Of a DNA stretch of 64,000 bases, positions 34,573 through 43,487 are shown in pieces. The first letter of the stretch is position 1; each line of letters opens with the position of its first letter. The stretch covers positions 248,001 to 312,000 of the forward strand of contig JACHLS010000004.1 in NCBI GenBank assembly GCA_014204635.1, written 5' to 3'. The notes below the pieces were generated by a model, which was given only the letters and a program-made list of their open reading frames with translations, was not told where the DNA came from and ran no database searches. The position numbers were made by a program, and so were the translations under genes. Source of the stretch: Sporosarcina luteola. Lineage in GTDB: Bacteria > Bacillota > Bacilli > Bacillales_A > Planococcaceae.

Positions 34573-36158
34573 TGACATATAAAATCTTAATTGCGGACCC
34601 GATCAGCGAGGAAGGCTTACAGCCATTAAAACAGACGGAACAATTTGATGTGGTGGTCGATACCGGTCGAACCGCTGCCGAGTTATTGGAAATCATCTCT
34701 AATTTCGACGGACTCCTGGTGCGAAGCCAAACCCAAGTAACAAGGGAGCTGCTAGAAGCCGGAAAGCGACTGAAAATCATCGGCCGGGCTGGTGTCGGTG
34801 TGGATAATATCGATTTGGATGCTGCTACCGAAAACGGCATCATCGTCGTCAACGCACCTGATGGCAATACGAATTCCGCGGCGGAGCATACGATCGCGAT
34901 GCTATCAGCGCTTGCCCGCAACATTCCCCAAGCCTATCTCTCTTTAAAAAATGGCGTTTGGGACCGGAAGGCTTTCGTCGGTGTGGAATTGAAGAATAAG
35001 ACGCTTGGCATTGTCGGTTTGGGACGCATCGGTGTGGAAGTGGCGAATCGTGCAAAAGGACAGCGGATGAATGTCATTGCGTATGATCCATTCCTTACTG
35101 AAGAAAGAGCGGCAAAGCTGGGCATTGCATACGGAACGCTGGATGAGGTATTAGCTTCTGCCGATTTCATCACAGTTCATACGCCCTTATTAAAAGAAAC
35201 ACATCATTTATTGAATGATAAAGCTTTCGCGAAAATGAAGGATGGCGTGCAGATCATCAACTGTGCACGAGGCGGAATCATTGACGAGGATGTTTTATAT
35301 CATGCGATTGTTTCAGGTAAAGTAGCTGGCGCGGCGCTGGATGTGTTCGAAACTGAGCCGTTTGTTGATCATAAGCTTCTGACATTGCCTCAAGTAATTG
35401 CGACGCCGCATTTAGGAGCGAGTACGGTGGAAGCCCAAGAAAGTGTCGCGATCGATGTCAGTCATGACCTTCTCCGCTATTTTTCAGGGGAACCCGTCAA
35501 GAACCCGGTAAATTTGCCGGCTGTACCGAAAGAAGTTTTGCTAAAGATTGAACCGTTCTATGGTTTAGCGGAAAAACTGGGCGTTTTCCTATCAAGACTA
35601 TGCGACCATGCAATCGAAGAGGTGAATATTGCTTATGCGGGAGACCTTGCCACATACGATGTTCGGCCATTGACTCGCAATATTGTCAAAGGTTTATTGA
35701 AACGAAACCTCGGGATTCATGTAAATGAGGTGAATGCAAGACTGCACGCAGAACGTCTCGGCATCCAAGTGAGTGAGCATAAAACAACTTCCACCAAAGG
35801 ATTTCTTCATTTGATCTCCATCGAGGTAAAAGCAAATGGCACGACCCATAAGGTGGCCGGTACGTTGCTAAATGGACTCGGACCAAGAATCATCAAAGTG
35901 GAAGATTACGCAGTTGACGTTGTACCCAACGGGCATTTGTTATTGATTAAACATAAAGACCAGCCAGGTGCAATTGGCCGGGTCGGGACCTTGCTGGCAG
36001 CCGAGAACATTAATATCGCCACGATGCAAGTGGGAAGACAAACCATTGGCGGCAATGCCATCATGATGCTGGCAGTGGATAACCATGTTGAACAGGATGA
36101 AGTAGAGCGGCTCGAATCATTGGAAGATATTTTTGAAGTAAAAGCGATAGATTTGTAA
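34569..36158 (+). CDS. serA: D-3-phosphoglycerate dehydrogenase (SerA)
   Basis: The 529-residue enzyme makes 3-phosphohydroxypyruvate, the first step of serine synthesis. The NAD-binding loop VGLGRIGVEVANRA, the catalytic region INCARGGIIDEDVL and the HLGASTVEAQ segment mark the dehydrogenase. An ASB-type insert (about residues 315-450) and a C-terminal ACT domain (HKDQPGAIGRVGTLLAAENI) show the long type, commonly feedback-inhibited by serine. Two adjacent ATG codons overlap the upstream stop. Coupling to the aminotransferase gives a two-gene serine operon. Confidence 0.96.
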   Translation: MMTYKILIADPISEEGLQPLKQTEQFDVVVDTGRTAAELLEIISNFDGLLVRSQTQVTRELLEAGKRLKIIGRAGVGVDNIDLDAATENGIIVVNAPDGNTNSAAEHTIAMLSALARNIPQAYLSLKNGVWDRKAFVGVELKNKTLGIVGLGRIGVEVANRAKGQRMNVIAYDPFLTEERAAKLGIAYGTLDEVLASADFITVHTPLLKETHHLLNDKAFAKMKDGVQIINCARGGIIDEDVLYHAIVSGKVAGAALDVFETEPFVDHKLLTLPQVIATPHLGASTVEAQESVAIDVSHDLLRYFSGEPVKNPVNLPAVPKEVLLKIEPFYGLAEKLGVFLSRLCDHAIEEVNIAYAGDLATYDVRPLTRNIVKGLLKRNLGIHVNEVNARLHAERLGIQVSEHKTTSTKGFLHLISIEVKANGTTHKVAGTLLNGLGPRIIKVEDYAVDVVPNGHLLLIKHKDQPGAIGRVGTLLAAENINIATMQVGRQTIGGNAIMMLAVDNHVEQDEVERLESLEDIFEVKAIDL

Positions 36159-36162
36159 TCAC

Positions 36163-36196
36163 AGAGGGGGAACCGGGTAGTGGTTCCCCTCTTTTT
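36163..36196. terminator. Bidirectional terminator between serA and the HAD gene
   Basis: AGAGGGGGAACC and GGTTCCCCTCT pair with one bulged G, followed by TTTTTT on the plus strand, between convergent genes. Confidence 0.88.
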
Positions 36197-36990
36197 TATG
36201 CATTTTTCAGTTTCTCAAGAATCGGAAGCAACTGTGTTAAATGATCGATCTCATAAGTAGCATGGATATCAGGATGCGGAGCCTTAGCCTCCCGATTGAT
36301 CCATACGGATTTCATGCCGATCCCGCCAGCCCCGAGAATATCCGTCATGTGGTTATCCCCTACCATCATGCATTCGCTTGGGCTGCGGCCGATTTGTTCC
36401 AAGGCAAATTGGAAGATGGCGCGATCCGGCTTGCCCTTTCCGACAGCGCCCGAAATTACAATTAGATCGAAATACTGGGACAGCTCTGGTGTGCTCGCAA
36501 GCTTCTGCTGTTGCAAGGATGGCGAACCATTTGTAATTAACACAAGCTCGTACGAACCTTTCAATTCCTCCAAAACAGCAAAGGTTTCCTCATATACAAA
36601 AGGAGATCGGATTCGTTCCTCTCGGAAGCGCTCGGCCAATTGACCACCCAACTCAACATCGTCCACCCCTTCCATCAGCAATCCCCTTATCCATGCTTCT
36701 TGTTGATAAGTGGGAACCCATTCTTTCATAAGCTGAAACATGTCTCCTGGATCATCGAAAGTTCCCCACAGCCCTTCAAACGGATTAATGCCGATTTGCT
36801 GGGTGAACTCATATGTAGAATGGGATGAATATAATTCCCTGGCCGCTTGACGAACGGAGTACTCCAAACGAGCAGGATCCACACCCGTCCCTTCCGCTGC
36901 AACATGACAAGTCTTCTCAAATGCTGTTGCGATGCTCTTTTTATCCCATAATAGGGTATCGTCCAAATCGAAAAATACGGTTCGAATCAT
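36196..36990 (-). CDS. HAD superfamily phosphatase (YsaA-like)
   Basis: The 264-residue protein has motif I FFDLDDTLLWDKKS, motif II in LVLITNGSPSLQQQ, motif III around VGKGKPDRAIFQFAL, and motif IV in MMVGDNHMTDILGAGGIG, with a helical cap between motifs I and II. B. subtilis YsaA is the nearest type I recall. The ATG at 36990 has AAAGGAGAGG upstream; the longer reading has no site. It is convergent with the serine operon, so a phosphoserine phosphatase role is tempting, but nothing in the sequence proves it. The 21-bp tandem array lies directly upstream of this gene. Confidence 0.88.
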   Translation of the reverse strand: MIRTVFFDLDDTLLWDKKSIATAFEKTCHVAAEGTGVDPARLEYSVRQAARELYSSHSTYEFTQQIGINPFEGLWGTFDDPGDMFQLMKEWVPTYQQEAWIRGLLMEGVDDVELGGQLAERFREERIRSPFVYEETFAVLEELKGSYELVLITNGSPSLQQQKLASTPELSQYFDLIVISGAVGKGKPDRAIFQFALEQIGRSPSECMMVGDNHMTDILGAGGIGMKSVWINREAKAPHPDIHATYEIDHLTQLLPILEKLKNA

Positions 36991-37117
36991 CTGCCACCTC
37001 TCCTTTGTTATAATTATACACAAAAACTGCCGGTCCATCTTGAAATGGAACGGCAGAATGCATGTACTGACCGCGGTAACCATAGATCATGGGTACTAGG
37101 AGCGGATAACTGCCAGG

Positions 37118-37322
37118 TTATGCGCGGGGGTGGCATGTTTATGCGCGGGTGCAGCGGACTTATGCGCGGCGGGAGCTTGTTTATGCGCGAGGGCGCCATG
37201 CTTATGCGCGGCGGGAGCCTGTTTATGCGCGGAGCGCCATGCTTCGCGGGTGCAGCGGACTTATGCGCTGCGGGAGCTTGGTTATGCGCGGGTTGCCATG
37301 CTTATGCGCGGGTGGAGCGGTC
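37118..37322 (+). repeat. 21-bp tandem array with core TTATGCGCG (array 1)
   Basis: Ten units begin TTATGCGC(G/T), at 37118, 37139, 37160, 37181, 37202, 37223, 37243 (decayed to TTCGCGGG), 37261, 37282 and 37302. Steps are 21 bases in most cases, 18-20 in a few. The 12-base tails are of three kinds ending in CATG(C/T), GCGGAC and GAGC(T/C)TG, in the order A B C A C A B C A B, a 63-bp higher-order repeat with one B lost. GC content is far above the surroundings. It lies between the catalase gene and the HAD gene. Confidence 0.9.
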
Positions 37323-37340
37323 ATCCATAATAAAAGCAAA

Positions 37341-37376
37341 GAGGCACATAACCACTTCATTTTCACGCATAACCCC
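37341..37376 (-). repeat. Two degenerate inverted units at the edge of array 1
   Basis: On the minus strand GGTTATGCGTG and GGTTATGTGCC lie 21 bases apart, next to the plus-strand array. They match the TTATGCG core in opposite orientation. Confidence 0.55.
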
Positions 37377-37419
37377 CTGAAATAAACTTACTATTGATCA
37401 AACGAAATGACGATTGCCA

Positions 37420-39453
37420 CTACAAGTTTCTGTCCCAAAACCGTTGCATCGAAATTGCATGGATAAATCGATCCGCAAATTCCTGATCCCCATTTAAAAT
37501 AACGCCCGGACCTTCCTTTGCAGACGATTCCCTGAAGAGCGACATACCTGTCGAAGCGACGCCTATCGGCTTATAATGTTTATACGTTTCATTCATATAA
37601 TCCACGACATTTTGATCAAACGACCGCTGGTCATCCGCTTGCCCCCCGACGACATAGATCGAATCAAGCAAGACTGGCGACGAAGTGGTCACCGTTTCAT
37701 TCACGACGGCTTCGACTCCATCCGCTCCTCTTACGGTTCCCAGCTTTTCGCTTATAATATCAACGACTACTCCATATTTTTGCAGTTCTTTCACTACCGC
37801 TTTTACTTCTGCACCATTAAAGCCGTTGCCAATCAGGATTCCAGTTTTCAGGCTATACGGATACTTCGGGGTGTTTTCCTGGCTCAATGCAGGAGACGAT
37901 GCCGATACATTCACTTGCTTGCCTGTCGGCGGTCTAACCCCCACTGCATCTGCAAGCCGCCTCGCCAGTTCTTCGTCTACATGTACGAACATGTCGACCA
38001 CTTGCTGCCGGACACTTTCCGATCTGACTTTTCCGACCTCAAAGATGAATGCATTCATAATATGCTGTTTTTCAGGCGGAGACATGCTGTTCCAAAACAG
38101 CCGTGCCTGTGAAAAGTGATCTTGGAATGATTCACTTCTTCCCTGAACAATCCGCCCATCCACTTTTTCCGCATAGTGGACATACCCGCCTTCTTTCCAC
38201 GGAGACGTAGCAGGGGTATTATTTGCTAGTGAATTCTTATGGTAACTCACTTGGCCAACATCAATCCGTTGTCTGCTGAAGCCATCCCGTTGATTGTTAT
38301 GGAACGGACAGACTGGTCGATTGATCGGGATTTCGACAAAATTCGGGCCGCCCAGCCGCAGCAGCTGCGTATCCAAATAGGAGAATAAGCGTCCCTGCAG
38401 CAAAGGATCATTTGTGAAATCAATGCCGGGAACCACATTTCCTAGATGGAAAGCAACTTGCTCCGTTTCTGCGAATACGTTTTCTACATTCTGATTTAAG
38501 GTGATCTTGCCAAATAGTTGCACTGGCACGATCTCTTCCGGCCAGATTTTCGTCGAATCCAAAATATCGAAACCGAACATAAATTCATCTTCTTCATCTA
38601 TCATCTGCACGCCAATTTCATATTCCACGACGTTGCCTCTCTCAATTGTTTCCCATAAATCACGCCGGTGAAAGTCCGGATCCTTGCCTGCAATTTTCTG
38701 CGCTTCATCCCATACAAGGGAATGAACGCCTAGCAACGGTTTAATATGAAATTTAACAAACCTGCCCTTTCCTTCCTCGTTCACCAGACGGAACGTATGG
38801 ACGCCAAATCCTTGCATCATACGGAAGCTCCTCGGGATAGCTCGGTCTGACATGAGCCACATGATCATATGTGCCGTTTCTTGGTTATTGGCCACAAAAT
38901 CCCACAATGTGTCATGTGCAGAAGAAGCCTGTGGTATTTCATTATGCGGTTCTGGCTTGATGGCGTGGACCAAATCCGGAAACTTGATCGCATCTTGAAT
39001 AAAAAAGACAGGAATATTATTGCCGACTAAATCGAAATTTCCTTCCTCTGTATAAAACTTGATCGCAAATCCTCTAACATCCCTCACTGTGTCCGCTGAA
39101 CCTTTACTGCCGACAACTGTCGAAAAACGAATGAAAACCGGTGTTTTAGAACCTGCATTCTGCAGAAAACCCGCTTTCGAAAACTCTTTCATTGAATGAT
39201 ACAACTCAAATTCACCATGAGCGGCAAACCCTCTCGCATGCACAACTCTCTCTGGAATCCGCTCATGATCGAAATGCGTCAATTTTTCCCGAAGATGAAA
39301 ATCCTCCAGGAGTGTCGGTCCTCTGACGCCGGCTTTTAAAGAGTCCTCATCATTGGCTATTCGCAAACCTTGATTTGTTGTCATCCTCGTCCCATAGTTG
39401 TTCACCCGATACGCTGCAAGCTGCTGGAGCTTCTTATTCGTTCGTTTTTCCAC
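37420..39453 (-). CDS. Large-subunit (clade II) catalase with C-terminal domain
   Basis: The 677-residue haem enzyme disproportionates hydrogen peroxide. The catalytic His is in [16 protein letters not shown], the [24 protein letters not shown] segment follows, and the proximal Tyr is in [17 protein letters not shown] flavodoxin-like C-terminal domain (about residues 530-677) marks the large KatE/KatX class. I start at the GTG at 39453 (AAGGGG five bases upstream) because the ATG at 39468 lacks a site. Sigma-B (KatE) or spore (KatX) control is known for B. subtilis homologues; I cannot tell which applies. Confidence 0.92.
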   Translation of the reverse strand: MEKRTNKKLQQLAAYRVNNYGTRMTTNQGLRIANDEDSLKAGVRGPTLLEDFHLREKLTHFDHERIPERVVHARGFAAHGEFELYHSMKEFSKAGFLQNAGSKTPVFIRFSTVVGSKGSADTVRDVRGFAIKFYTEEGNFDLVGNNIPVFFIQDAIKFPDLVHAIKPEPHNEIPQASSAHDTLWDFVANNQETAHMIMWLMSDRAIPRSFRMMQGFGVHTFRLVNEEGKGRFVKFHIKPLLGVHSLVWDEAQKIAGKDPDFHRRDLWETIERGNVVEYEIGVQMIDEEDEFMFGFDILDSTKIWPEEIVPVQLFGKITLNQNVENVFAETEQVAFHLGNVVPGIDFTNDPLLQGRLFSYLDTQLLRLGGPNFVEIPINRPVCPFHNNQRDGFSRQRIDVGQVSYHKNSLANNTPATSPWKEGGYVHYAEKVDGRIVQGRSESFQDHFSQARLFWNSMSPPEKQHIMNAFIFEVGKVRSESVRQQVVDMFVHVDEELARRLADAVGVRPPTGKQVNVSASSPALSQENTPKYPYSLKTGILIGNGFNGAEVKAVVKELQKYGVVVDIISEKLGTVRGADGVEAVVNETVTTSSPVLLDSIYVVGGQADDQRSFDQNVVDYMNETYKHYKPIGVASTGMSLFRESSAKEGPGVILNGDQEFADRFIHAISMQRFWDRNL

Positions 39454-39588
39454 TAAATCCCCTTCCATTCAAGCAGTACAAACCCACTACCTTACTCTAT
39501 GCGTTCGCCCGGCTTGTGGATAGTTGTCCGATGTTTATCGGAATAAGGATCGGTTATAATAGGCAGTGACTCGAAAGGAGGTTGCCAC

Positions 39589-40134
39589 ATGTCAGCCCAT
39601 TATTTTATCGGTATGAAAGCTCCCGCGGCCGTTCGGCCAATTGCGGAGGCATATCAAAGTCAACTCGGCCTTCCCAGCTTGTACAAGGCGCTGCCCCATG
39701 AAGAGGATTTACATATGACACTCTTGTTCATCGGCTCACTTGCCGATTCTCTCATCGAACCGTTGAATGAAATATTGTCATCCATTTCATCACGGCACCA
39801 AAAGCTACATCTTGCAATCAACCATCTTTCTTATTTTGGATCGTCCAAGGGCCCGCGTGTCGTCTATTTAGGGTTGGAGCACTCGGATGCTCTCGTGTCG
39901 TTGCAACAGGATATCTTTCGCCATTGCAAAGATCTACTGAGTCGATTTGAGGAAAACCGCTTTACTCCGCACATTACGATTGCGAAAAAACTAAAACCGT
40001 TGACAGGGAAGCCTATTGCCAAGGAGACCTTTGAAGGAGTGCCATTCGAAGCAGGTGGTTTTTCCCTTTACACCATTCATCCTGACCAATCCCCTAAATA
40101 TGAGGAAATCGGTTATTTTCAGCTCTCTATTTAG
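39589..40134 (+). CDS. thpR: RNA 2',3'-cyclic phosphodiesterase (ThpR, 2H family)
   Basis: The 181-residue protein carries two HxTx motifs, HMTL (residues about 42-45) and HITI (about 129-132), which form the symmetric active site of the 2H phosphoesterases. The N-terminus HYFIGMKAPAAVR is typical of the LigT/ThpR group, formerly called 2'-5' RNA ligases. AAAGGAGG precedes the ATG. It is convergent with corA, with a terminator between. Confidence 0.9.
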   Translation: MSAHYFIGMKAPAAVRPIAEAYQSQLGLPSLYKALPHEEDLHMTLLFIGSLADSLIEPLNEILSSISSRHQKLHLAINHLSYFGSSKGPRVVYLGLEHSDALVSLQQDIFRHCKDLLSRFEENRFTPHITIAKKLKPLTGKPIAKETFEGVPFEAGGFSLYTIHPDQSPKYEEIGYFQLSI

Positions 40135-40149
40135 TATAGTATACAAAAA

Positions 40150-40186
40150 AGCTGCAATCCGCACAGTGACGGAATGCAGCTCTTTA
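40150..40186. terminator. Bidirectional terminator between thpR and corA
   Basis: AGCTGCAATCCG and CGGAATGCAGCT pair with one mismatch; A- and T-runs flank both sides. Confidence 0.85.
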
Positions 40187-40187
40187 T

Positions 40188-41150
40188 TTATGATTTATCC
40201 AAACCGAGCCAACCCTTTGATTTGAACCAGATCCCCATTGAAAAACCGATAATACCCATGAAGATAAGTACGATTGGATAGCCATAACGCCAATGCAGTT
40301 CCGGCATATAATCAAAATTCATGCCATATACTCCGGCGATGAACGTCAACGGAATGAAAATAGAAGAAATAATAGTCAAGGTGGTCATAATGCTATTCAT
40401 CCGATTTGAATTGATCGATAATTGACTGTCCCGTATATCAGCGGTCAACTCCCGATTGGATTCAATCATTTCTCCTAAACGAATCAGATGATCATAAATA
40501 TCTGAGAAATAAGCATGCTCATGTGGTATGAAATCCAAGCGTTCAGAATCAAGCATCCGATATAACAGCTCCCGCATCGGGAAGATGGTTCTTCGCAAAC
40601 GAAGCAAATCACTTCTCACTTCAAACACATAGTCCATGGACAAATGGACATTTCGCGGAGATAACTGATCTTCGATTTCATCCAAATGATCTTCGATATT
40701 ATATAAAATGGGAAAGTATTGATCGACCACCTTATCAATGATCTCATACGCCGTAAAGACATGTCCGCGTTCCCATTTTTTCGGATTCGCACGGATCATC
40801 TCACGTGCTTTGTCCAATTCCTGCAAACGATCGAAATGGAAGGTGACCACAAACCGGTCCCCAAGAAAGAGATTTAATTCCTCTGCGATCAAATCGTTGT
40901 GGCAGATAGAATGTAACACAAAAAACGTATACCCTTCGTAATAATCCAACTTCGGCCGTTGCAATCTGCCTAAACAATCTTCAATCGCCAGAGGATGGAA
41001 ATGAAAATAGGAATGCAACAAGGAAGCTTCCTCAGCTGTCGGCTGATCGAAGTCCACCCAATACCACTCCAAAGATAAATTCGTCATGTCCTCCAATTGA
41101 AAGTCATAAATAAGTTTCCCGTCTGATGTTTCACCCATAGTCTGGATCAT
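40188..41150 (-). CDS. corA: CorA-family magnesium/divalent cation channel
   Basis: The 320-residue protein has a long cytosolic domain and two C-terminal membrane helices (MTTLTIISSIFIPLTFIAGVYG and YPIVLIFMGIIGFSMGIWF), with the selectivity motif YGMN between them. The basic C-terminal KSKGWLGL tail is also typical. It would form a pentameric magnesium, cobalt or nickel channel. The ATG at 41150 has AAGAAGGTGAAGG upstream. It is a single-gene unit. Confidence 0.93.
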   Translation of the reverse strand: MIQTMGETSDGKLIYDFQLEDMTNLSLEWYWVDFDQPTAEEASLLHSYFHFHPLAIEDCLGRLQRPKLDYYEGYTFFVLHSICHNDLIAEELNLFLGDRFVVTFHFDRLQELDKAREMIRANPKKWERGHVFTAYEIIDKVVDQYFPILYNIEDHLDEIEDQLSPRNVHLSMDYVFEVRSDLLRLRRTIFPMRELLYRMLDSERLDFIPHEHAYFSDIYDHLIRLGEMIESNRELTADIRDSQLSINSNRMNSIMTTLTIISSIFIPLTFIAGVYGMNFDYMPELHWRYGYPIVLIFMGIIGFSMGIWFKSKGWLGLDKS

Positions 41151-41285
41151 GCCTTCACCTTCTTTGCCATTACATACGAACCTGTACTTCTGTTTACCTA
41201 TACCCGATTCTTCCGCCCGCCATACTCTCGATGTATTCGGAGCCGAATTTGTACCATACTATTGCGGAAGACAGGAGGGATACAT

Positions 41286-41465
41286 GTGGACAGTACTCGT
41301 GCAAGGCAGATCGTTTCTTCTCCGGACGATATAGAAGTGAGTTATAATGGTGTCTCTATTTGGATTGATAAGGTGCATGAAGATGACCGGACGGCCACCG
41401 TGCATTTGCGACAGTCTCTGGAGGAGCGTTCGGAAGTTGCGATTTCAGAATTAAAAGAGGAATAG
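41286..41465 (+). CDS. sspH: Small acid-soluble spore protein, SspH family
   Basis: The 59-residue protein has the same length as B. subtilis SspH, a minor SASP of the spore core. It begins DSTRARQIVSSPDDIEVSYN and continues GVSIWIDKVHEDDRTATVHL. The start is a GTG at 41286, seven bases after AGGAGG; an upstream ATG would add eight residues without a site. Homologues are transcribed in the forespore by sigma-G or sigma-F. A strong terminator follows the stop. Confidence 0.9.
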   Translation: MDSTRARQIVSSPDDIEVSYNGVSIWIDKVHEDDRTATVHLRQSLEERSEVAISELKEE

Positions 41466-41471
41466 CGGGAC

Positions 41472-41495
41472 CGTGCCTGCAGCAACGCAGGCACG
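41472..41495 (+). terminator. sspH terminator
   Basis: CGTGCCTGC and GCAGGCACG, a 9-bp stem with a 6-base loop, followed by CCTTT. Confidence 0.85.
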
Positions 41496-41498
41496 CCT

Positions 41499-41897
41499 TT
41501 ATGTTTTGGACGGCTCCGTATAACCTGTAATGATGTGTGTATGTCCATCATCTTCTGTCGTCCTGATTTCTACATAGTGCGTATGATAACCGCCCGGCAA
41601 TGGGATCGGCAAACTGGTGTATGTTTCATATTGATGAATATGACCATCATCAAATGTTGTATTTCCGCTCATGTAATGAATATGTCCTTGAGTGGTCTCA
41701 ATAGGTACACTTGTTACCCCTGGATGCAGATGAACATGGCCCTCTTGGCAAGTCGTTGCACCTGAATGTGCATGTGTGTGTCCATGGCTATTTTCATTCT
41801 CTCTTCTTACTTGATCATTCAATTGCGCCATCCCTTGCTCGTAGGGATAGAGATATCCTGCTCCGTCGTATGGTTGCTGCAAATGGTAATCTTGCAT
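41499..41897 (-). CDS. YmaF-family His-rich protein
   Basis: The 132-residue protein has repeated His-rich motifs (HGHTHAHSG, EGHVHLHPG, QGHIHYMSG, DGHIHQYE, GGYHTHYVE, DGHTHIITG) in a repeating beta pattern typical of YmaF. The spacing suggests metal binding, possibly in the spore, but the function is not established. The ATG has AAGGAGA upstream. It is convergent with sspH. Confidence 0.88.
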   Translation of the reverse strand: MQDYHLQQPYDGAGYLYPYEQGMAQLNDQVRRENENSHGHTHAHSGATTCQEGHVHLHPGVTSVPIETTQGHIHYMSGNTTFDDGHIHQYETYTSLPIPLPGGYHTHYVEIRTTEDDGHTHIITGYTEPSKT

Positions 41898-42066
41898 ATG
41901 CCATCTCCTTTTATTATTCTTTCTTACCTTATGTCCGCATATACCCAGATGTCACTCACATTCGCTTTCAGGGAATCGTTTTTTCACACCTATTTAAATA
42001 ATAAGCTGAAAACCTCTAAGTTCAATACGCCGGTTACAAAATGGCGCTGATAAGGAAAAAAAGAAA

Positions 42067-42112
42067 CGCCGGAATGGTTTTCCTTTGCAAGGAGGGAAAA
42101 CCATTCCGGCGA
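42067..42112 (-). terminator. Strong terminator after the TauE gene
   Basis: CGCCGGAATGGTTTTCC and GGAAAACCATTCCGGCG make a 17-bp stem; the minus strand continues TTTCTTTTTTT. It lies about 65 bases after the TauE-family stop. Confidence 0.9.
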
Positions 42113-42175
42113 TTCAACATGTAGAACGCTTAAGAAAGAGCATTGCCATCAAGCCCGTCCATCAGAGGAGCATTT

Positions 42176-42910
42176 CTATTGAAAATGATCCCAAGCAATT
42201 TGAACGATCAAGGCAATTGTAACAACGCGCAAAAGCGGCTTGACATAAGCTGGTTTTAATTTTTCAGCAAGCCGTACACCCACTTGGGCGCCTGTAACTG
42301 ATCCGAGTAAAAGCATGATGGTCAGCGGCCAGAGAATTTTCCCGGCAGCTAGATACGTTATGGCGGCACCAAAGCAGCTGGCAAAGGTTGCCAGACGCAC
42401 GTACCCGACCGCCCGGATATAAGCGACCTCTAGATAGCCGAACAAATAGAGCATTAACGTCCCTTGACCCGGTCCAAAGAGGCCGTCATAAATGCCGATA
42501 CCATATAATCCAGGGATGCTGATCCCGTTAGCGCTTAACTTCTTATCTCCTGAAAAATCTCCTTTTCCAATGAAAGATGTCAAGAACGCAAACAACAACA
42601 GGCCTATGGCAAAGACGGAAAGTTGTTGGTCAGTTAGTCTGGTTGCCAAAAATCCCCCGGTCACTCCACCAAACAAGCTGACCGGAATAATCCAAATGGA
42701 TTCCCGTAGAGAAATCCGTTTATGCAGTAACAGGACGAAAAAACTGGAAAAAGAACTGATTGTGTTTGAAACTTTATTAGCACCAATAGCCGAATGAATT
42801 GGCACTCCTAATAAAAGCATAGCTGGCAGGCTAATCAAACCGCCTCCACCAGCCAAAGTCCCAATTGTCGTAGCGGCGACACCGATCAAGAAGAGTAACA
42901 TGTAATCCAC
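42176..42910 (-). CDS. TauE/SafE-family sulfite exporter-like membrane protein
   Basis: The 244-residue protein has about eight membrane helices and the TauE/SafE pattern: GVAATTIGTLAGGGGLISLPAMLLLGVP near the N-terminus and GIYDGLFGPGQGTLMLYLFG in the second half. These proteins move organosulfonates, sulfite or other small anions; the substrate here is unknown. The start is GTG at 42910, with GGGGG upstream. No partner gene is adjacent. Confidence 0.9.
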   Translation of the reverse strand: MDYMLLFLIGVAATTIGTLAGGGGLISLPAMLLLGVPIHSAIGANKVSNTISSFSSFFVLLLHKRISLRESIWIIPVSLFGGVTGGFLATRLTDQQLSVFAIGLLLFAFLTSFIGKGDFSGDKKLSANGISIPGLYGIGIYDGLFGPGQGTLMLYLFGYLEVAYIRAVGYVRLATFASCFGAAITYLAAGKILWPLTIMLLLGSVTGAQVGVRLAEKLKPAYVKPLLRVVTIALIVQIAWDHFQ

Positions 42911-42999
42911 TCAATACACCCCCTGCTTCTATCTCTAGTATACGCCGCTATTCTCTATAAAAAAATTAGATAGTTTTTAACTAAAGTCATAATAAATTC

Positions 43000-43443
43000 T
43001 TATGAGTTCAGTTGTTTATGTAAAATGATTCGATGGATTCCCTCCTCGTCCACAAATGTCTCTTTCACATCGAACCCTTTTTTAATATTCAAGATGAGCA
43101 TCGCCCGCCACATATTACGGGTATTCGTCTGGATTGTCCGATATCCTGCTTCTGTTACGAGATCATGTTGGATATCCATCAGCCTGGCGGCGATCCCTCT
43201 CCCGCGGTATGCTTCATCCACTGCACCATACCAGCTATAATAAGCTTCATTCGAAAAAGCATACCCTACTTTATAACCGACCACTTGATTCTTCTCCACC
43301 GCATAAATCGTGAGAAGTTGATTCCTCTCCTTCATTTTCTCGAAAAACTCATCGGCATTTTCAAAAATACGCTGATGCAAAGGTTTAATTTTCTCCAACA
43401 CTTCTGACTCAGGCAAACCCCAAACAGATTCAAACTGCAACAT
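43000..43443 (-). CDS. GNAT-family N-acetyltransferase
   Basis: The 147-residue protein has the acetyl-CoA-binding motif WYGAVDEAYRGRGIAARLMDIQHD and a GNAT fold. The C-terminus includes NMWRAMLILNIKKGFDVKET. The acceptor substrate is unknown. A GGGGG-containing site precedes the ATG. It lies just downstream of a chemoreceptor gene. Confidence 0.88.
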   Translation of the reverse strand: MLQFESVWGLPESEVLEKIKPLHQRIFENADEFFEKMKERNQLLTIYAVEKNQVVGYKVGYAFSNEAYYSWYGAVDEAYRGRGIAARLMDIQHDLVTEAGYRTIQTNTRNMWRAMLILNIKKGFDVKETFVDEEGIHRIILHKQLNS

Positions 43444-43487
43444 AACTTTTCCCCCACTCTGTTTTTGTACATGTGACTTTTAGCTTT

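Noticed and set aside
37045..37380. Plus-strand open frame with repeated MRGGSLF-type heptads
   Set aside because: It is the translation of the 21-bp array. Units of 18 and 20 bases change the frame inside the array, no ribosome site precedes it, and all three forward frames are equally open.
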